Positions 15,400 to 23,582 of a DNA stretch of 64,000 nucleotides are shown here, in pieces; position 1 is the stretch's first letter, and each line of letters starts with the position of its first letter. Location of the stretch: the NCBI RefSeq assembly GCF_000970685.1, contig NZ_LAJB01000008.1, positions 1 to 64,000 of the forward strand. Direction: 5' to 3'. The notes below the pieces were generated by a model that saw only the letters and a program-made list of their open reading frames with translations, was not told the DNA's origin and made no database searches. Source of the DNA: Domibacillus indicus. Its GTDB lineage: Bacteria > Bacillota > Bacilli > Bacillales > Domibacillaceae. The translations under genes were made by a program, and so were the position numbers.

Positions 15400-16677
15400 T
15401 TAAGCTAGCCCCAACAATTCCATGATACTTAGAATTAAAATACCAACCACGCCAAAATCTGAATCTCCAAAAGTAGTGCCTTCAAACCCGATGTCCCCAA
15501 GCAAAACAAGTAAAACAGCCGGCAGGAAACTGATAATAATTCCATTTGCAAAAGCACCGGCCATTGCGCCACGGCGTCCTCCTGTGATGTTTCCGAAAAC
15601 GCCTGCGGCCGCTCCAGTAAAGAAGTGAGGAACCAGGCCTGGAACAATAACTTTTAATCCAATAACCGGGAGAACAAACATAGATAAGAGTCCAGCTAAA
15701 AAACTAAATAAAAATCCAATAATGACGGCATTCGGCGCGAAAGGAAAAACAGTCGGACAATCCAGTGCCGGCTTTGTATTTGGAGCCAGTTTATCGGCAA
15801 TTCCTTTAAAAGCCGGTACGATTTCTGCGATAAGCATACGCACGCCGGCAAGAATAATATAAACACCTGCAGCGAATGTTATTGCCTGGATAAAAGAAAA
15901 GACAATAAAATTCGATCCGCCTGAAAGCTCTGTTTCGATATAACTTTGACCAGCAAATAAAGCGACCGCAATAAAAAAGATTGTCATCGTCAAGGAAACC
16001 GCAACTGAAGTATCACGCAGAAAGCCTAACGATTGCGGAACTTTGATTTGTTCAGTCGTTTTTTCTTTGTTGCCCACCCATTTTCCAACCATCGCAGACA
16101 CAAAATACCCAATTGTGCCGAAGTGGCCGATCGCAAAATCGTCACTACCTGTTATTTGACGAACGTACGGCTGAAGCATAGCAGGAAAGATGACCATACA
16201 TAAGCCAAGCAAAATAGAGCCAATTATGATTTGGGCAGGTCCATTAAGACCACCCACTGACAAAGCAACCGCAATTAAACAAGCCATGAAAAGTGTATGA
16301 TGCCCAGTTAAGAAAATATATTTGAGAGGTGTGAATCTCGCTAATAGAATATTCACGATCATTCCAAAAACCATAATAAGTGCTGTAGCTGTACCAAATT
16401 CACTTTGCGCGGCAGCTACAATCGCTTCGTTATTAGGAATGACTCCCTGCACATTAAATGCATGATCGAACATTTTGCTAAATATATCTAAAGCTCCCGT
16501 TAAAACAGATGCCCCGGCTCCAATAATGACAAATCCCATTACCGTTTTCAGTGTTCCTGAGACAATATCCGCACTTGATTTTTTCTGAAGCAATAACCCG
16601 ATAAGCGCGAATAGGCCCACTAAAATGGAAGGTGTGCCTAAAATATCATTCATAATCACGTCTAACATGCTTTTCAA
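15400..16677 (-). CDS. PTS ascorbate-family EIIC permease (UlaA/SgaT type)
   Basis: The 425-residue membrane protein belongs to the L-ascorbate EIIC family, as shown by VGLFALIGLLLQKKSSADIV near residue 20, GHHTLFMACLIAVALS, IGHFGTIGYF and the C-terminal PHFFTGAAAGVFGNITGGRRGA loop. About eleven hydrophobic segments are visible. It is the third gene after the BglG-type regulator and EIIB. No ulaD/E/F-type enzymes for ascorbate-6-phosphate breakdown are nearby, so the actual sugar is unknown. EIIA function is probably supplied by the C-terminal domain of the regulator or by a distant gene. Confidence 0.88.
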   Translation of the reverse strand: MKSMLDVIMNDILGTPSILVGLFALIGLLLQKKSSADIVSGTLKTVMGFVIIGAGASVLTGALDIFSKMFDHAFNVQGVIPNNEAIVAAAQSEFGTATALIMVFGMIVNILLARFTPLKYIFLTGHHTLFMACLIAVALSVGGLNGPAQIIIGSILLGLCMVIFPAMLQPYVRQITGSDDFAIGHFGTIGYFVSAMVGKWVGNKEKTTEQIKVPQSLGFLRDTSVAVSLTMTIFFIAVALFAGQSYIETELSGGSNFIVFSFIQAITFAAGVYIILAGVRMLIAEIVPAFKGIADKLAPNTKPALDCPTVFPFAPNAVIIGFLFSFLAGLLSMFVLPVIGLKVIVPGLVPHFFTGAAAGVFGNITGGRRGAMAGAFANGIIISFLPAVLLVLLGDIGFEGTTFGDSDFGVVGILILSIMELLGLA

Positions 16678-16707
16678 CCCCCTTTATATATACGAGTTCC
16701 TCATTAC

Positions 16708-16974
16708 TTATCCTAAAAGCGGCTCTAATTTCGATTTGATTTCAGGTATGCTCATCATGTTTTCCAGCGTAACAATTTTTCGGCTTCCGTCATTAAGCTG
16801 CCCGACAATATCAGCTGCTCCGATAAAGATATCTGCTTGTTCCGTTTTAGCTGAAGCTAAATCAGTATGATCAACGTCTGCTGTTTTCCCCATCTCTGTT
16901 AACGCTTTTTTCACATTCATCTCCATAATAAAGCTGCTTCCTAATCCATTTCCGCATACGACCATGATTTTCAT
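16708..16974 (-). CDS. PTS ascorbate-family EIIB (UlaB type)
   Basis: The 88-residue EIIB has the phosphorylated cysteine in MKIMVVCGNGLGSSFIMEMNV and ends in a short C-terminal helix. Family length is about 90 to 100 residues. It overlaps the regulator stop by four bases and lies 30 bases before the EIIC gene. It transfers phosphate to the sugar carried by the neighbouring permease. Confidence 0.9.
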   Translation of the reverse strand: MKIMVVCGNGLGSSFIMEMNVKKALTEMGKTADVDHTDLASAKTEQADIFIGAADIVGQLNDGSRKIVTLENMMSIPEIKSKLEPLLG

Positions 16975-19031
16975 TTTGTTTCCTCCTTAGAATATTTATG
17001 AATGTACTCCATCAATTGAGCTGGTTTCGAGCTTTTAATCATTTCTTCAATATTGGACGGCTCACCCAGCAGCTGCGTTAATTGAACAAGGGCTTTTAAA
17101 TGTGTGTCATTGTCTACAGCAGCTAACACGATGATCAGATGAACCGGCTTATCCGGCGCAAAGGAAACTGGCTCATCAAGCTTTAAAAGACTCATAGATA
17201 AAGAACGGACCCCTTGTTCAGGACGGGCATGTGGAATCGCCACATTTGGTGTAATCACCACATAAGGGCCGTTCACGTCAATCGCTTGAATCATTGCGTC
17301 AACGTACCGCTCTTCAATTGTTCCAATGTCAACTAAAGGTTGGGATGCAGTACGGATGCCTTCTTTCCAATCCACCACACTTCGTTTTATTTGAATCGTC
17401 TGTATTGTGAGCAATTCTTCAAGCACGGGTTTTTTTACCTCCTTTAAGGAATGTTTATTTACTTGATGCGTGTACATGTTGGCCTGCAGCGCTTTTTCCA
17501 GCTGCTCCCTTTCATGGACAGTCGCGTACTTCGAAATAATAGACAGCAATGATGAAAGGTCGATTTCCTGTAAAGCATATCCGTATAACTCCTGCATGAC
17601 CTGCTGTCTGAGCTTATGTTTGTCATCTGCTGATAAAATAGGCGGAACTACAAACAGTGTGGATGATGTCCGTAAATGAACCGTCGAAAAAACCAGGTCA
17701 ACAGCAAGAGGATATTCCGCTGCTTTGCGAACGGACAGTACATCCAAAAACAAAATATCAGGAAATAGCTCTCTCAAAGTGTAAATAAGAATATTGCTAA
17801 TCCCTATGCCGTTGGGACATACAACAATTGCTTTTTTCCGCTCATCCAACGCGGTTCCCTGTTTGCGAAGCCAGCCGCCAAAATGAATGGTGAAATAGGC
17901 AATTTCGTCTTCAGATATTGATCTTTTTATTTCTTTTTCCAGCACCTGCATTGATTTTTTTGTTAAATGATGAAGCTCTGGATATATATCCTGCACCCGT
18001 TTCGTTAAAGGATTCGTCTGAGAAAATCCATATTTCATTCGAAAGTATGCCGGACGAAAGTGCACATACAATTGTTTATACAGCTGCTGTTTATCATGCA
18101 AATGAACGCAAGCGAGCCGTTCGAACTCCTCTACAATACCGTTCAACAGAGGACGAATTTGTTCATCCTCATGAAGAGGCGAAAAATCTCTTATGCGGTT
18201 CATGCCAAGCAAATGAAGTGCTGCATATAAAATCTCCGTTTGATTCCAATCACCATAAAAAGCCGGGGATTCGATCAGCTGGCTGACTATTTCATATTCT
18301 CGTGAAGATAAAAGAGGATTCCAGCTGTCTTCCAGATCTAATATTTCTCCTTTTTCAATAAACTGATCTGTACATAAAAACCAGTACGTAAATTCATGAA
18401 GCTGTTCATCGGTAAATGTGATCCCCATTTTTTTCTCAATTTGTTCAAGCTCGCTTCGAATAGTACTTATCTGTTTTTCCTTATCTGCCCAGATACACTC
18501 AATAACCATCTCACTGTTTATATGATGCAGCATTTCGTGGACAAGACGTTCAATCACATAACGTTTTTGACGAACAGTTCCTTTAGCGATATAACCGTCC
18601 TGCTTAGAGTACAAAATTTCAAGACCATGAGCTCTGGCATTTTCTTTCAAACGCTGAATATCTGATAGAACGGTATTTCTCGAAACACCCATCAATGATT
18701 GAAAATGGTAAACCGATAAAGGAGCCTTGCTCAGTAAAATCATAAAATAATAAATTTTTTCTCGATCTTCTTCCGAGAATGCATATACTTTTTTGGAAAA
18801 TCGAATCTCCTGCGCTTTTAATTGGAGACCCGCCGGCAAAGAATAACCGACCCTGCGGCTGTATTGAATCCCCTCATGCCCATTGAAGTAAAGCCAGTCA
18901 TTAATTTTTCCAAATCCGTATTGGATCTGCCGGCGTGTTAATCCCGTCTTTTCTTCTAAGTCATTCATTTTCCAAATAGGAGAATGCTGTAGCAGTTTTA
19001 GCAAAGAAGCGCTTCTTTCATCTAAATACAT
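16971..19031 (-). CDS. BglG-type PTS-regulated activator with EIIB-like and EIIA-like domains
   Basis: This 686-residue regulator has an N-terminal helix-turn-helix (LEEKTGLTRRQIQYGFGKI) and a second one (LMGVSRNTVLSDIQRLKEN) near residue 115. PRD domains follow, with histidines in YAALHLLGMNRI, LYVHFRPAYFRMKYG and FTIHFGGWLRKQ. An EIIB-like domain has Cys in IVVCPNGIGISNIL, and a C-terminal mannitol/fructose-type EIIA domain has its His in NVAIPHARPEQGV. It is the first gene of the operon and overlaps the EIIB gene. The EIIA domain may phosphorylate the neighbouring EIIB, because no separate EIIA is encoded here. Two operator-like repeats precede it. Confidence 0.88.
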   Translation of the reverse strand: MYLDERSASLLKLLQHSPIWKMNDLEEKTGLTRRQIQYGFGKINDWLYFNGHEGIQYSRRVGYSLPAGLQLKAQEIRFSKKVYAFSEEDREKIYYFMILLSKAPLSVYHFQSLMGVSRNTVLSDIQRLKENARAHGLEILYSKQDGYIAKGTVRQKRYVIERLVHEMLHHINSEMVIECIWADKEKQISTIRSELEQIEKKMGITFTDEQLHEFTYWFLCTDQFIEKGEILDLEDSWNPLLSSREYEIVSQLIESPAFYGDWNQTEILYAALHLLGMNRIRDFSPLHEDEQIRPLLNGIVEEFERLACVHLHDKQQLYKQLYVHFRPAYFRMKYGFSQTNPLTKRVQDIYPELHHLTKKSMQVLEKEIKRSISEDEIAYFTIHFGGWLRKQGTALDERKKAIVVCPNGIGISNILIYTLRELFPDILFLDVLSVRKAAEYPLAVDLVFSTVHLRTSSTLFVVPPILSADDKHKLRQQVMQELYGYALQEIDLSSLLSIISKYATVHEREQLEKALQANMYTHQVNKHSLKEVKKPVLEELLTIQTIQIKRSVVDWKEGIRTASQPLVDIGTIEERYVDAMIQAIDVNGPYVVITPNVAIPHARPEQGVRSLSMSLLKLDEPVSFAPDKPVHLIIVLAAVDNDTHLKALVQLTQLLGEPSNIEEMIKSSKPAQLMEYIHKYSKEETK

Positions 19032-19264
19032 GTTGTGATCCTCTCCCTGCTTTTACGATATCTTATTTTTTAGTGAAAATATATTTCTTCAAAGACTGAT
19101 TTTTGTTCTTTCTTCTGCACACTGCTATACACTTCGCATAAAACTAGCCTCTAATGAAATTTTTAAAATGAATATCCAGCTCTACGGCATGTATTTTTAA
19201 AGTCCAACAAACCAAAACCTGCGTTATGCTTCAATAATTAGTTTGAGCATACGTAAAATCAGAT

Positions 19265-19278
19265 TGGTATCGTTCCCA
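19265..19278. promoter_or_regulatory. LacI-type operator-like site, distal copy
   Basis: TGGTATCGTTCCCA is a quasi-palindrome around a central CG, like LacI/GalR-family operators. It recurs exactly 100 bases away at 19365-19378, and both copies follow GTAAAATCAG. The gap 19032-19415 holds no gene, only these sites and the promoter region of the ascorbate-type PTS operon. Confidence 0.6.
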
Positions 19279-19364
19279 AAGGCTGTTTTTCAGTCTTTTC
19301 GCTCCTTTTTTCAATAAATTGGAATAAACTATTTTTAAAAATATAACCCTTGTAAAATCAGTAT

Positions 19365-19378
19365 TGGTATCGTTCCCA
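19365..19378. promoter_or_regulatory. LacI-type operator-like site, proximal copy
   Basis: This is an identical copy of the site at 19265-19278. The LacI-family regulator encoded immediately upstream on the same strand is the obvious candidate to bind it; two sites 100 bp apart would allow looping. Binding is inferred. Confidence 0.6.
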
Positions 19379-19390
19379 CAATGCTTTTTA

Positions 19391-19417
19391 AAAAATGCGG
19401 GGAAAAATCCCGCATTT
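19391..19417 (-). terminator. Terminator of the LacI-family regulator gene
   Basis: AAATGCGGG pairs with CCCGCATTT across a T-rich loop, with trailing Ts on the minus strand; it overlaps the stop codon. Confidence 0.8.
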
Positions 19418-20408
19418 AAGTAGATTTTCGGATAATAATGTCACTCGCCAGCTCGTATGGCTCCATCCCTGCCTGGTTATTGTGTAGAAGTTCCAATATG
19501 ACCTGGGTCGATTTTCGACCCATACCATCAGCAGGCTGCTGGATTGTTGTTAATGCCGGAGTGATCCACTGAGCTACCGGCTGGTTGCCAAAACCCATAA
19601 TCGCCAGATCCTCTGGAACGCGGACCCCCTGCTCGTTTGCTTGTGTGATCATGCCGGCGGCAATATCATCACTTCCCGTAAACACAGCAGTGGGCCGGTC
19701 TTCCATATTCATAACATGAGTAAGCAGCTGTTTTCCGTCTTCGGCTGTATGCCGATCAACGAAGATCCACGCAGGATTAATAGAAAGCCCTGCTTCTGCC
19801 ATCGCTTTTTGGTAGCCCTGGTTGCGGTCCTTGTCTCTTCCTTTTTCAGCAAAAAGAGCGCCGGTGCAATAACCAATCTTTTGATGCCCTTGTTGAATCA
19901 AATGTTTAATCCCTGTATATGTTCCACTCAATTGATCAAACTTAATAACCGGAACAGACGGCTCAGAAATATCTTCGTTACACAGCACGATCGGGCCGTG
20001 CTTCGTAAACGGCTGAACGTCCTTCCAGTCGTTTTCTAAAGCGCCTATGATCATACCGTCCGCCTGCTTTGTTTTAAGCAGATTTAAAAATAGCCGTTCT
20101 TTTTCTTTATCTCCGCTGCTCTGGCATATCATCGTTTTATAGCCCTTTTCATACGCCGTTTGCTCAACAGCTGCAATTAGAGAAGCGAAAAAGGGGTCGG
20201 TAACAGCTGGAACCACAACCCCAATTGTCATCGTCAGCTGCCCTCTTAATCTTCTGGCAGCTGGATTCGGGTGATAATCAAGCTCTTTCATGGCCTGCAG
20301 TACCAGTGCCCTTTTTTCTTCTGATACATGGGCCTGATTATTGATTACGCGCGACACTGTTGTTTTCGATAAACCGGCTCGTTTCGCTACGTCTAAAATG
20401 GTGGCCAT
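19416..20408 (-). CDS. LacI/GalR-family transcriptional repressor
   Basis: The 330-residue protein begins with a classic LacI helix-turn-helix (MATILDVAKRAGLSKTTVSRVINN) and continues with a periplasmic-binding-protein-like sensor domain (TIGVVVPAVTDPFFASLIAAVEQ...AVFTGSDDIAAGMI). ATG 20408 is favoured over 20435 because AAGGA lies six bases before it. It probably controls the ascorbate-type PTS operon through the two TGGTATCGTTCCCA sites just downstream. The effector sugar is unknown. Confidence 0.88.
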   Translation of the reverse strand: MATILDVAKRAGLSKTTVSRVINNQAHVSEEKRALVLQAMKELDYHPNPAARRLRGQLTMTIGVVVPAVTDPFFASLIAAVEQTAYEKGYKTMICQSSGDKEKERLFLNLLKTKQADGMIIGALENDWKDVQPFTKHGPIVLCNEDISEPSVPVIKFDQLSGTYTGIKHLIQQGHQKIGYCTGALFAEKGRDKDRNQGYQKAMAEAGLSINPAWIFVDRHTAEDGKQLLTHVMNMEDRPTAVFTGSDDIAAGMITQANEQGVRVPEDLAIMGFGNQPVAQWITPALTTIQQPADGMGRKSTQVILELLHNNQAGMEPYELASDIIIRKST

Positions 20409-20489
20409 CCTGCTTCCTTCTTTCTTTGATTTCAATTTTGTTCATTGTAGCGCCTATTTAAATTCAAGTGCAATACTGCACAAAAAAAA

Positions 20490-20511
20490 CAGCCGGTCTG
20501 CTTTCCGGCTG
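20490..20511 (-). terminator. Terminator after the 124-residue protein gene
   Basis: CAGCCGG...CCGGCTG hairpin followed on the minus strand by eight Ts. Confidence 0.85.
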
Positions 20512-20520
20512 CTTCCTTTT

Positions 20521-20895
20521 TCATGATTCCGGCACTGCTTCCATATGAAGCACTTTAAAAAATTCAAGAATGTAGCGGTAGCTGTTCCCGAAATCACCCA
20601 GCGTTCCATCTTTCGAACAATATACATCAATTGCCGACCGCATTGGCGTTAACTTATAAATCGTAATCACCATGCCGTAAGCGCCTTTTTCAAGCATAAC
20701 TTCACCGCGCGCTACGTCTTCATTCGCAATTGTCCAGCCGCCCAGCCTGCCATCCTGAATAACCTTTTTGATGTCATTAATGAGCGATTCTCTGCTTTTT
20801 CGGTAATAGCGGGTTTTTAATGCAGGGTCCTTCGGAGTTTCCTTTGTTTCTTCATGCTTTCTCCAAATCCCGGTCAGCACTCGTGTCGTTGACAT
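20521..20895 (-). CDS. Conserved hypothetical protein, weak DUF1499 resemblance
   Basis: The product is 124 residues, soluble, with a basic N-terminal half and mixed alpha/beta composition. The segment SAIDVYCSKDGTLGDFGNSYRYILEFFKVL recalls the C-terminal motif of DUF1499 proteins (aspartate, glycine and asparagine pattern, then a helix), but the match is loose and I am not certain. It lies 18 bases after the esterase gene on the same strand and shares its terminator, so the two are co-transcribed. No function is proposed. Confidence 0.7.
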   Translation of the reverse strand: MSTTRVLTGIWRKHEETKETPKDPALKTRYYRKSRESLINDIKKVIQDGRLGGWTIANEDVARGEVMLEKGAYGMVITIYKLTPMRSAIDVYCSKDGTLGDFGNSYRYILEFFKVLHMEAVPES

Positions 20896-20913
20896 AAATA
20901 CTCCTCCATTAAA

Positions 20914-21684
20914 CTATTTTTTTAATGGCAGCCAGTTGAGCACATCTTGAATTTTTCGATCCCAATAGCCCCATTCGTGCTCTCCTGGTTCAAACTCAGC
21001 TGTTAATTCATAAGACGTTTTTTCACAAGCGCCTTTAAAGCGAATATTGCCTTCGTACAAAAAATCTTCTGTTCCGCAGCACTGATACAATTTCGGCCGT
21101 TGGCGGGTATTTGGCTGTTTTTCGATGAGTGTAAACAAATCATGATCAGTGCCGGCGATTTGATCGTCGCCAAACACAAGATCAAATACACCGCTGCGAA
21201 TTGGGTTTTTCGCTGCAGAAACAATATCTGTCACACCGGATAAACTTGCCGCCGCGCTAAAGTGTTCAGGATACGAAAGCGCCCATTTCAATGCTCCGTA
21301 GCCGCCCATTGAAAGCCCTGCCACAAAATTGTCCTCCCATGCGTCAGACAATGGAAAAAAGGAACGGGCTAGTGCTGGCAGTTCTTCCGTTAAAAAAGTC
21401 CAATAGCGATTTCCATGCTTCATGTCTGTGTAAAAGCTATGGTGCACCTGCGGCATCACGACCGCCAGCCCAAGCGGCGCCACGTAGCGTTCAATCGATG
21501 TCCGCCGCGTCCAGATGGTGTCATCATCGCTCAGTCCATGAAGCAAATAAAGCGTTTGATGCTTAGCAGCAGCTTTTTTGTTTTGCATGCCAATTTGCGA
21601 AGATGTTTGCTGCGGAAGAATAACCGTCATAGATGTGCTCAAATGTAATACCTCAGAATAAAATTGACAATGAATAAGAGCCAT
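20914..21684 (-). CDS. Esterase D/tributyrin-esterase family serine hydrolase
   Basis: The roughly 256-residue cytoplasmic alpha/beta hydrolase resembles the EstA/esterase D group. The nucleophile elbow is [14 protein letters not shown] near residue 125, the oxyanion region is [14 protein letters not shown], and a likely catalytic His lies in GEHEWGYWD near the C-terminus. The start at 21684 is chosen because AAAGGA has correct spacing to it but directly touches the ATG at 21693. The substrate is probably a short-chain ester, possibly an acetylated carbohydrate. Confidence 0.85.
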   Translation of the reverse strand: MALIHCQFYSEVLHLSTSMTVILPQQTSSQIGMQNKKAAAKHQTLYLLHGLSDDDTIWTRRTSIERYVAPLGLAVVMPQVHHSFYTDMKHGNRYWTFLTEELPALARSFFPLSDAWEDNFVAGLSMGGYGALKWALSYPEHFSAAASLSGVTDIVSAAKNPIRSGVFDLVFGDDQIAGTDHDLFTLIEKQPNTRQRPKLYQCCGTEDFLYEGNIRFKGACEKTSYELTAEFEPGEHEWGYWDRKIQDVLNWLPLKK

Positions 21685-21852
21685 TTCTTTCATCCTTTTT
21701 GGTTTTCAGAATATTTTCATTATACCATTCTCTCTTTCTCATCCGAAGAAATAAGATCATTTGCACCAAAAATAATATTTTCGCATATTGGAATGCCCAC
21801 GCCATGTTGTGGGTACAACAGAAGTATAACTAATTACTAAACAGGAAAAGAG

Positions 21853-22341
21853 GTGTTTGCACTGGCTGATTTAAGAAAACAAGCCGTCAGCCAACGCCAG
21901 TGCCGTGCTCGCAACATGTGGTCAGGCTTTTTATTTGGCGTGGGATTTGCTGCTTTTTTTGACGAAGCTGTTTTTCACCAGCTGCTTCATTGGCACCATT
22001 TTTATGATAAATCCACTACGAGCGCGGGTCTTGTTTCTGACGGCTTTTTCCATGCATTCAGCTGGTTTGCAACGGTTGGCGGATTGTTTTTATTTGCGGA
22101 CCTCCAGCGGCGGAACGCTCTCTGGCTGAAAAGGTGGCTCGGCGGCACCCTGCTGGGGATCGGTGTATTTCAGCTTTACGATGGAACAGTCCAGCACAAG
22201 GTAATGCAAATTCACCAGATTCGCTATGTCGAAAATATTTTAGTGTATGATCTTATCTGGAATATGAGCGCGGTTGTTCTTCTCCTAATTGGAGCCATTG
22301 TCTTGTATCGGACAGGAAAAGAGGCGTCATATGAGCAGTGA
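21853..22341 (+). CDS. DUF2243 membrane protein
   Basis: The roughly 160-residue protein has four hydrophobic segments and the DUF2243 pattern GFLFGVGFAAFFDEAVFHQLLHWHHFYD, GLVSDGFFHAFSWFAT and FQLYDGTVQHKVMQIHQIRY, rich in conserved His and Asp. The start is uncertain: a GTG at 21853 is almost touched by the AAGAGG ribosome binding site, whereas a CTG at 21862 has ideal spacing. It overlaps the next gene, a CtaG-like protein, a pairing seen in other Bacillaceae and suggesting a role in copper or cytochrome oxidase assembly. That role is inference. Confidence 0.85.
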   Translation: MFALADLRKQAVSQRQCRARNMWSGFLFGVGFAAFFDEAVFHQLLHWHHFYDKSTTSAGLVSDGFFHAFSWFATVGGLFLFADLQRRNALWLKRWLGGTLLGIGVFQLYDGTVQHKVMQIHQIRYVENILVYDLIWNMSAVVLLLIGAIVLYRTGKEASYEQ

Positions 22342-23110
22342 ACATCTGCATCATTCAGCAGGAGACACAGCTTCATTTTTACTAGCAGCCCTTTTTTGCC
22401 TTGCCCTGATTTTTTATATCTGGGCTTCTCTTTATTCGAGCCGGTTTTATAAAAAGTGGCCTGTTTATCGGTCCGTTCTTTGGACAGGCGGAATCGTATG
22501 CGCTATAGGAGCGATTGCCGGCCCTCTGGCTGAAAAAGCGCATACCCATTTTACTGCTCATATGGCCGGCCACCTGCTTCTCGGCATGCTGGCTCCGCTT
22601 CTGCTTGTTTTGTCAGCACCAATGACGCTGCTTTTCCGGACGCTCCGCACCGGCAGTGCCCGCTTGCTTGTCGGGATATTGAAAAGCGGGCCTGTACGGT
22701 TTATAGGCGACCCGGCCACAGCTGCCGTTTTCAATATAGGCGGCCTCTGGCTTCTTTATACGACAGGCCTTTACGCAGCGATGCATCAAAATCTTTTTCT
22801 TTATCTTTTGATTCACCTGCATGTTTTTTTAGCCGGCTGCTTGTTTACAGCTTCCATTCTCTACATCGATCCAGTGCCGCACCGCAGAACTTTTCAGTAC
22901 CGGGCTGCTGTACTCGTTTTTGCACTTGCCGGCCACGGTATTTTATCCAAGTACCTGTACGCGCACCCGCCCCGCCATGTGTCCGCTTCACAGGCAGAAA
23001 CAGGCAGCATGCTTATGTATTACGGCGGAGATGCCATTGACCTTGTGCTCATCACCATTTTTTGTTTTCAGTGGTACAAGGCTGCACGCCCCCGTTCTGT
23101 CCCGGTTTAA
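22331..23110 (+). CDS. CtaG-like cytochrome c oxidase assembly membrane protein
   Basis: The 259-residue protein has about seven membrane segments and the caa3_CtaG family features HFTAHMAGHLLLGMLAPLLLVLSAPMTLLFR, LLIHLHVFLAGCLFTASILYIDP and GHGILSKYLYAHP. Several membrane-embedded histidines could bind copper or heme. The ATG at 22331 was chosen because GAGG precedes it and it overlaps the DUF2243 stop by 11 bases. The family helps to build caa3-type oxidase in Bacillus. It is followed by a terminator shared with the convergent copZ. Confidence 0.85.
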   Translation: MSSEHLHHSAGDTASFLLAALFCLALIFYIWASLYSSRFYKKWPVYRSVLWTGGIVCAIGAIAGPLAEKAHTHFTAHMAGHLLLGMLAPLLLVLSAPMTLLFRTLRTGSARLLVGILKSGPVRFIGDPATAAVFNIGGLWLLYTTGLYAAMHQNLFLYLLIHLHVFLAGCLFTASILYIDPVPHRRTFQYRAAVLVFALAGHGILSKYLYAHPPRHVSASQAETGSMLMYYGGDAIDLVLITIFCFQWYKAARPRSVPV

Positions 23111-23141
23111 CTAAGCCTTCGAGGACTTTGAGATAAAAAAG

Positions 23142-23166
23142 AAACGTGCTGCTTTCAGCACGTTTT
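23142..23166. terminator. Bidirectional terminator between ctaG-like gene and copZ
   Basis: AAACGTGCTG-CTTT-CAGCACGTTT hairpin with A-run before and T-run after, so it works for both converging genes. Confidence 0.88.
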
Positions 23167-23167
23167 T

Positions 23168-23374
23168 TTAAACAACATCATAGCCCTGATCGTCGATCGT
23201 TTCTTTAATCTGGTCAAGCGTTACTTTTGCGCCATCATATTGGACATCCACTTGATTGTCCTGTAAATGAACAGTTACTGATTGAACGCCGTCCAGTTTA
23301 CCGACGCTTCCTTCAATTGCTTTTACGCAATGCTCGCATGACATTCCCTGTACATTTAATTTCGTTTGTTCCAT
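23168..23374 (-). CDS. copZ: Copper chaperone CopZ
   Basis: The 68-residue heavy-metal-associated domain protein carries the Cu(I)-binding MSCEHC motif at residues 11-16 and the family end DQGYDVV. It delivers copper to CopA-type ATPases. Unlike the usual Bacillus csoR-copZ-copA order, neither csoR nor copA is adjacent; the neighbours are a CtaG-like gene and czcD. A CsoR-like operator overlaps the promoter, so copper induction is likely. Confidence 0.93.
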   Translation of the reverse strand: MEQTKLNVQGMSCEHCVKAIEGSVGKLDGVQSVTVHLQDNQVDVQYDGAKVTLDQIKETIDDQGYDVV

Positions 23375-23462
23375 TTTAAACGCATCCCTTCCGATTTTTT
23401 TGTTCTTATGAAATCGTCACAAACCACTCATTCAGACTGTTCTCACATACCCCTCCCCTATC

Positions 23463-23490
23463 ATTATACTACCATACCCCCCTAATGTAT
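23463..23490 (-). promoter_or_regulatory. copZ promoter with CsoR-like operator
   Basis: On the minus strand TTAGGGGGGTATGGTA precedes a perfect TATAAT -10 at 23468-23463. The G-tract followed by TATGGTA closely resembles the CsoR site of B. subtilis copZA (TACGGGGGTATGGTA). The operator lies between -35 and -10. A second C-rich run is at 23443-23459. Regulation is inferred from similarity. Confidence 0.7.
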
Positions 23491-23582
23491 TAAAACGTTA
23501 TGCCTGCTTTTTTATTTTTTCCATAAACGGTCTGCTAAAAACATGGGCAGACACAGAACCGTTCTCTGTTTGTTCATATCTT

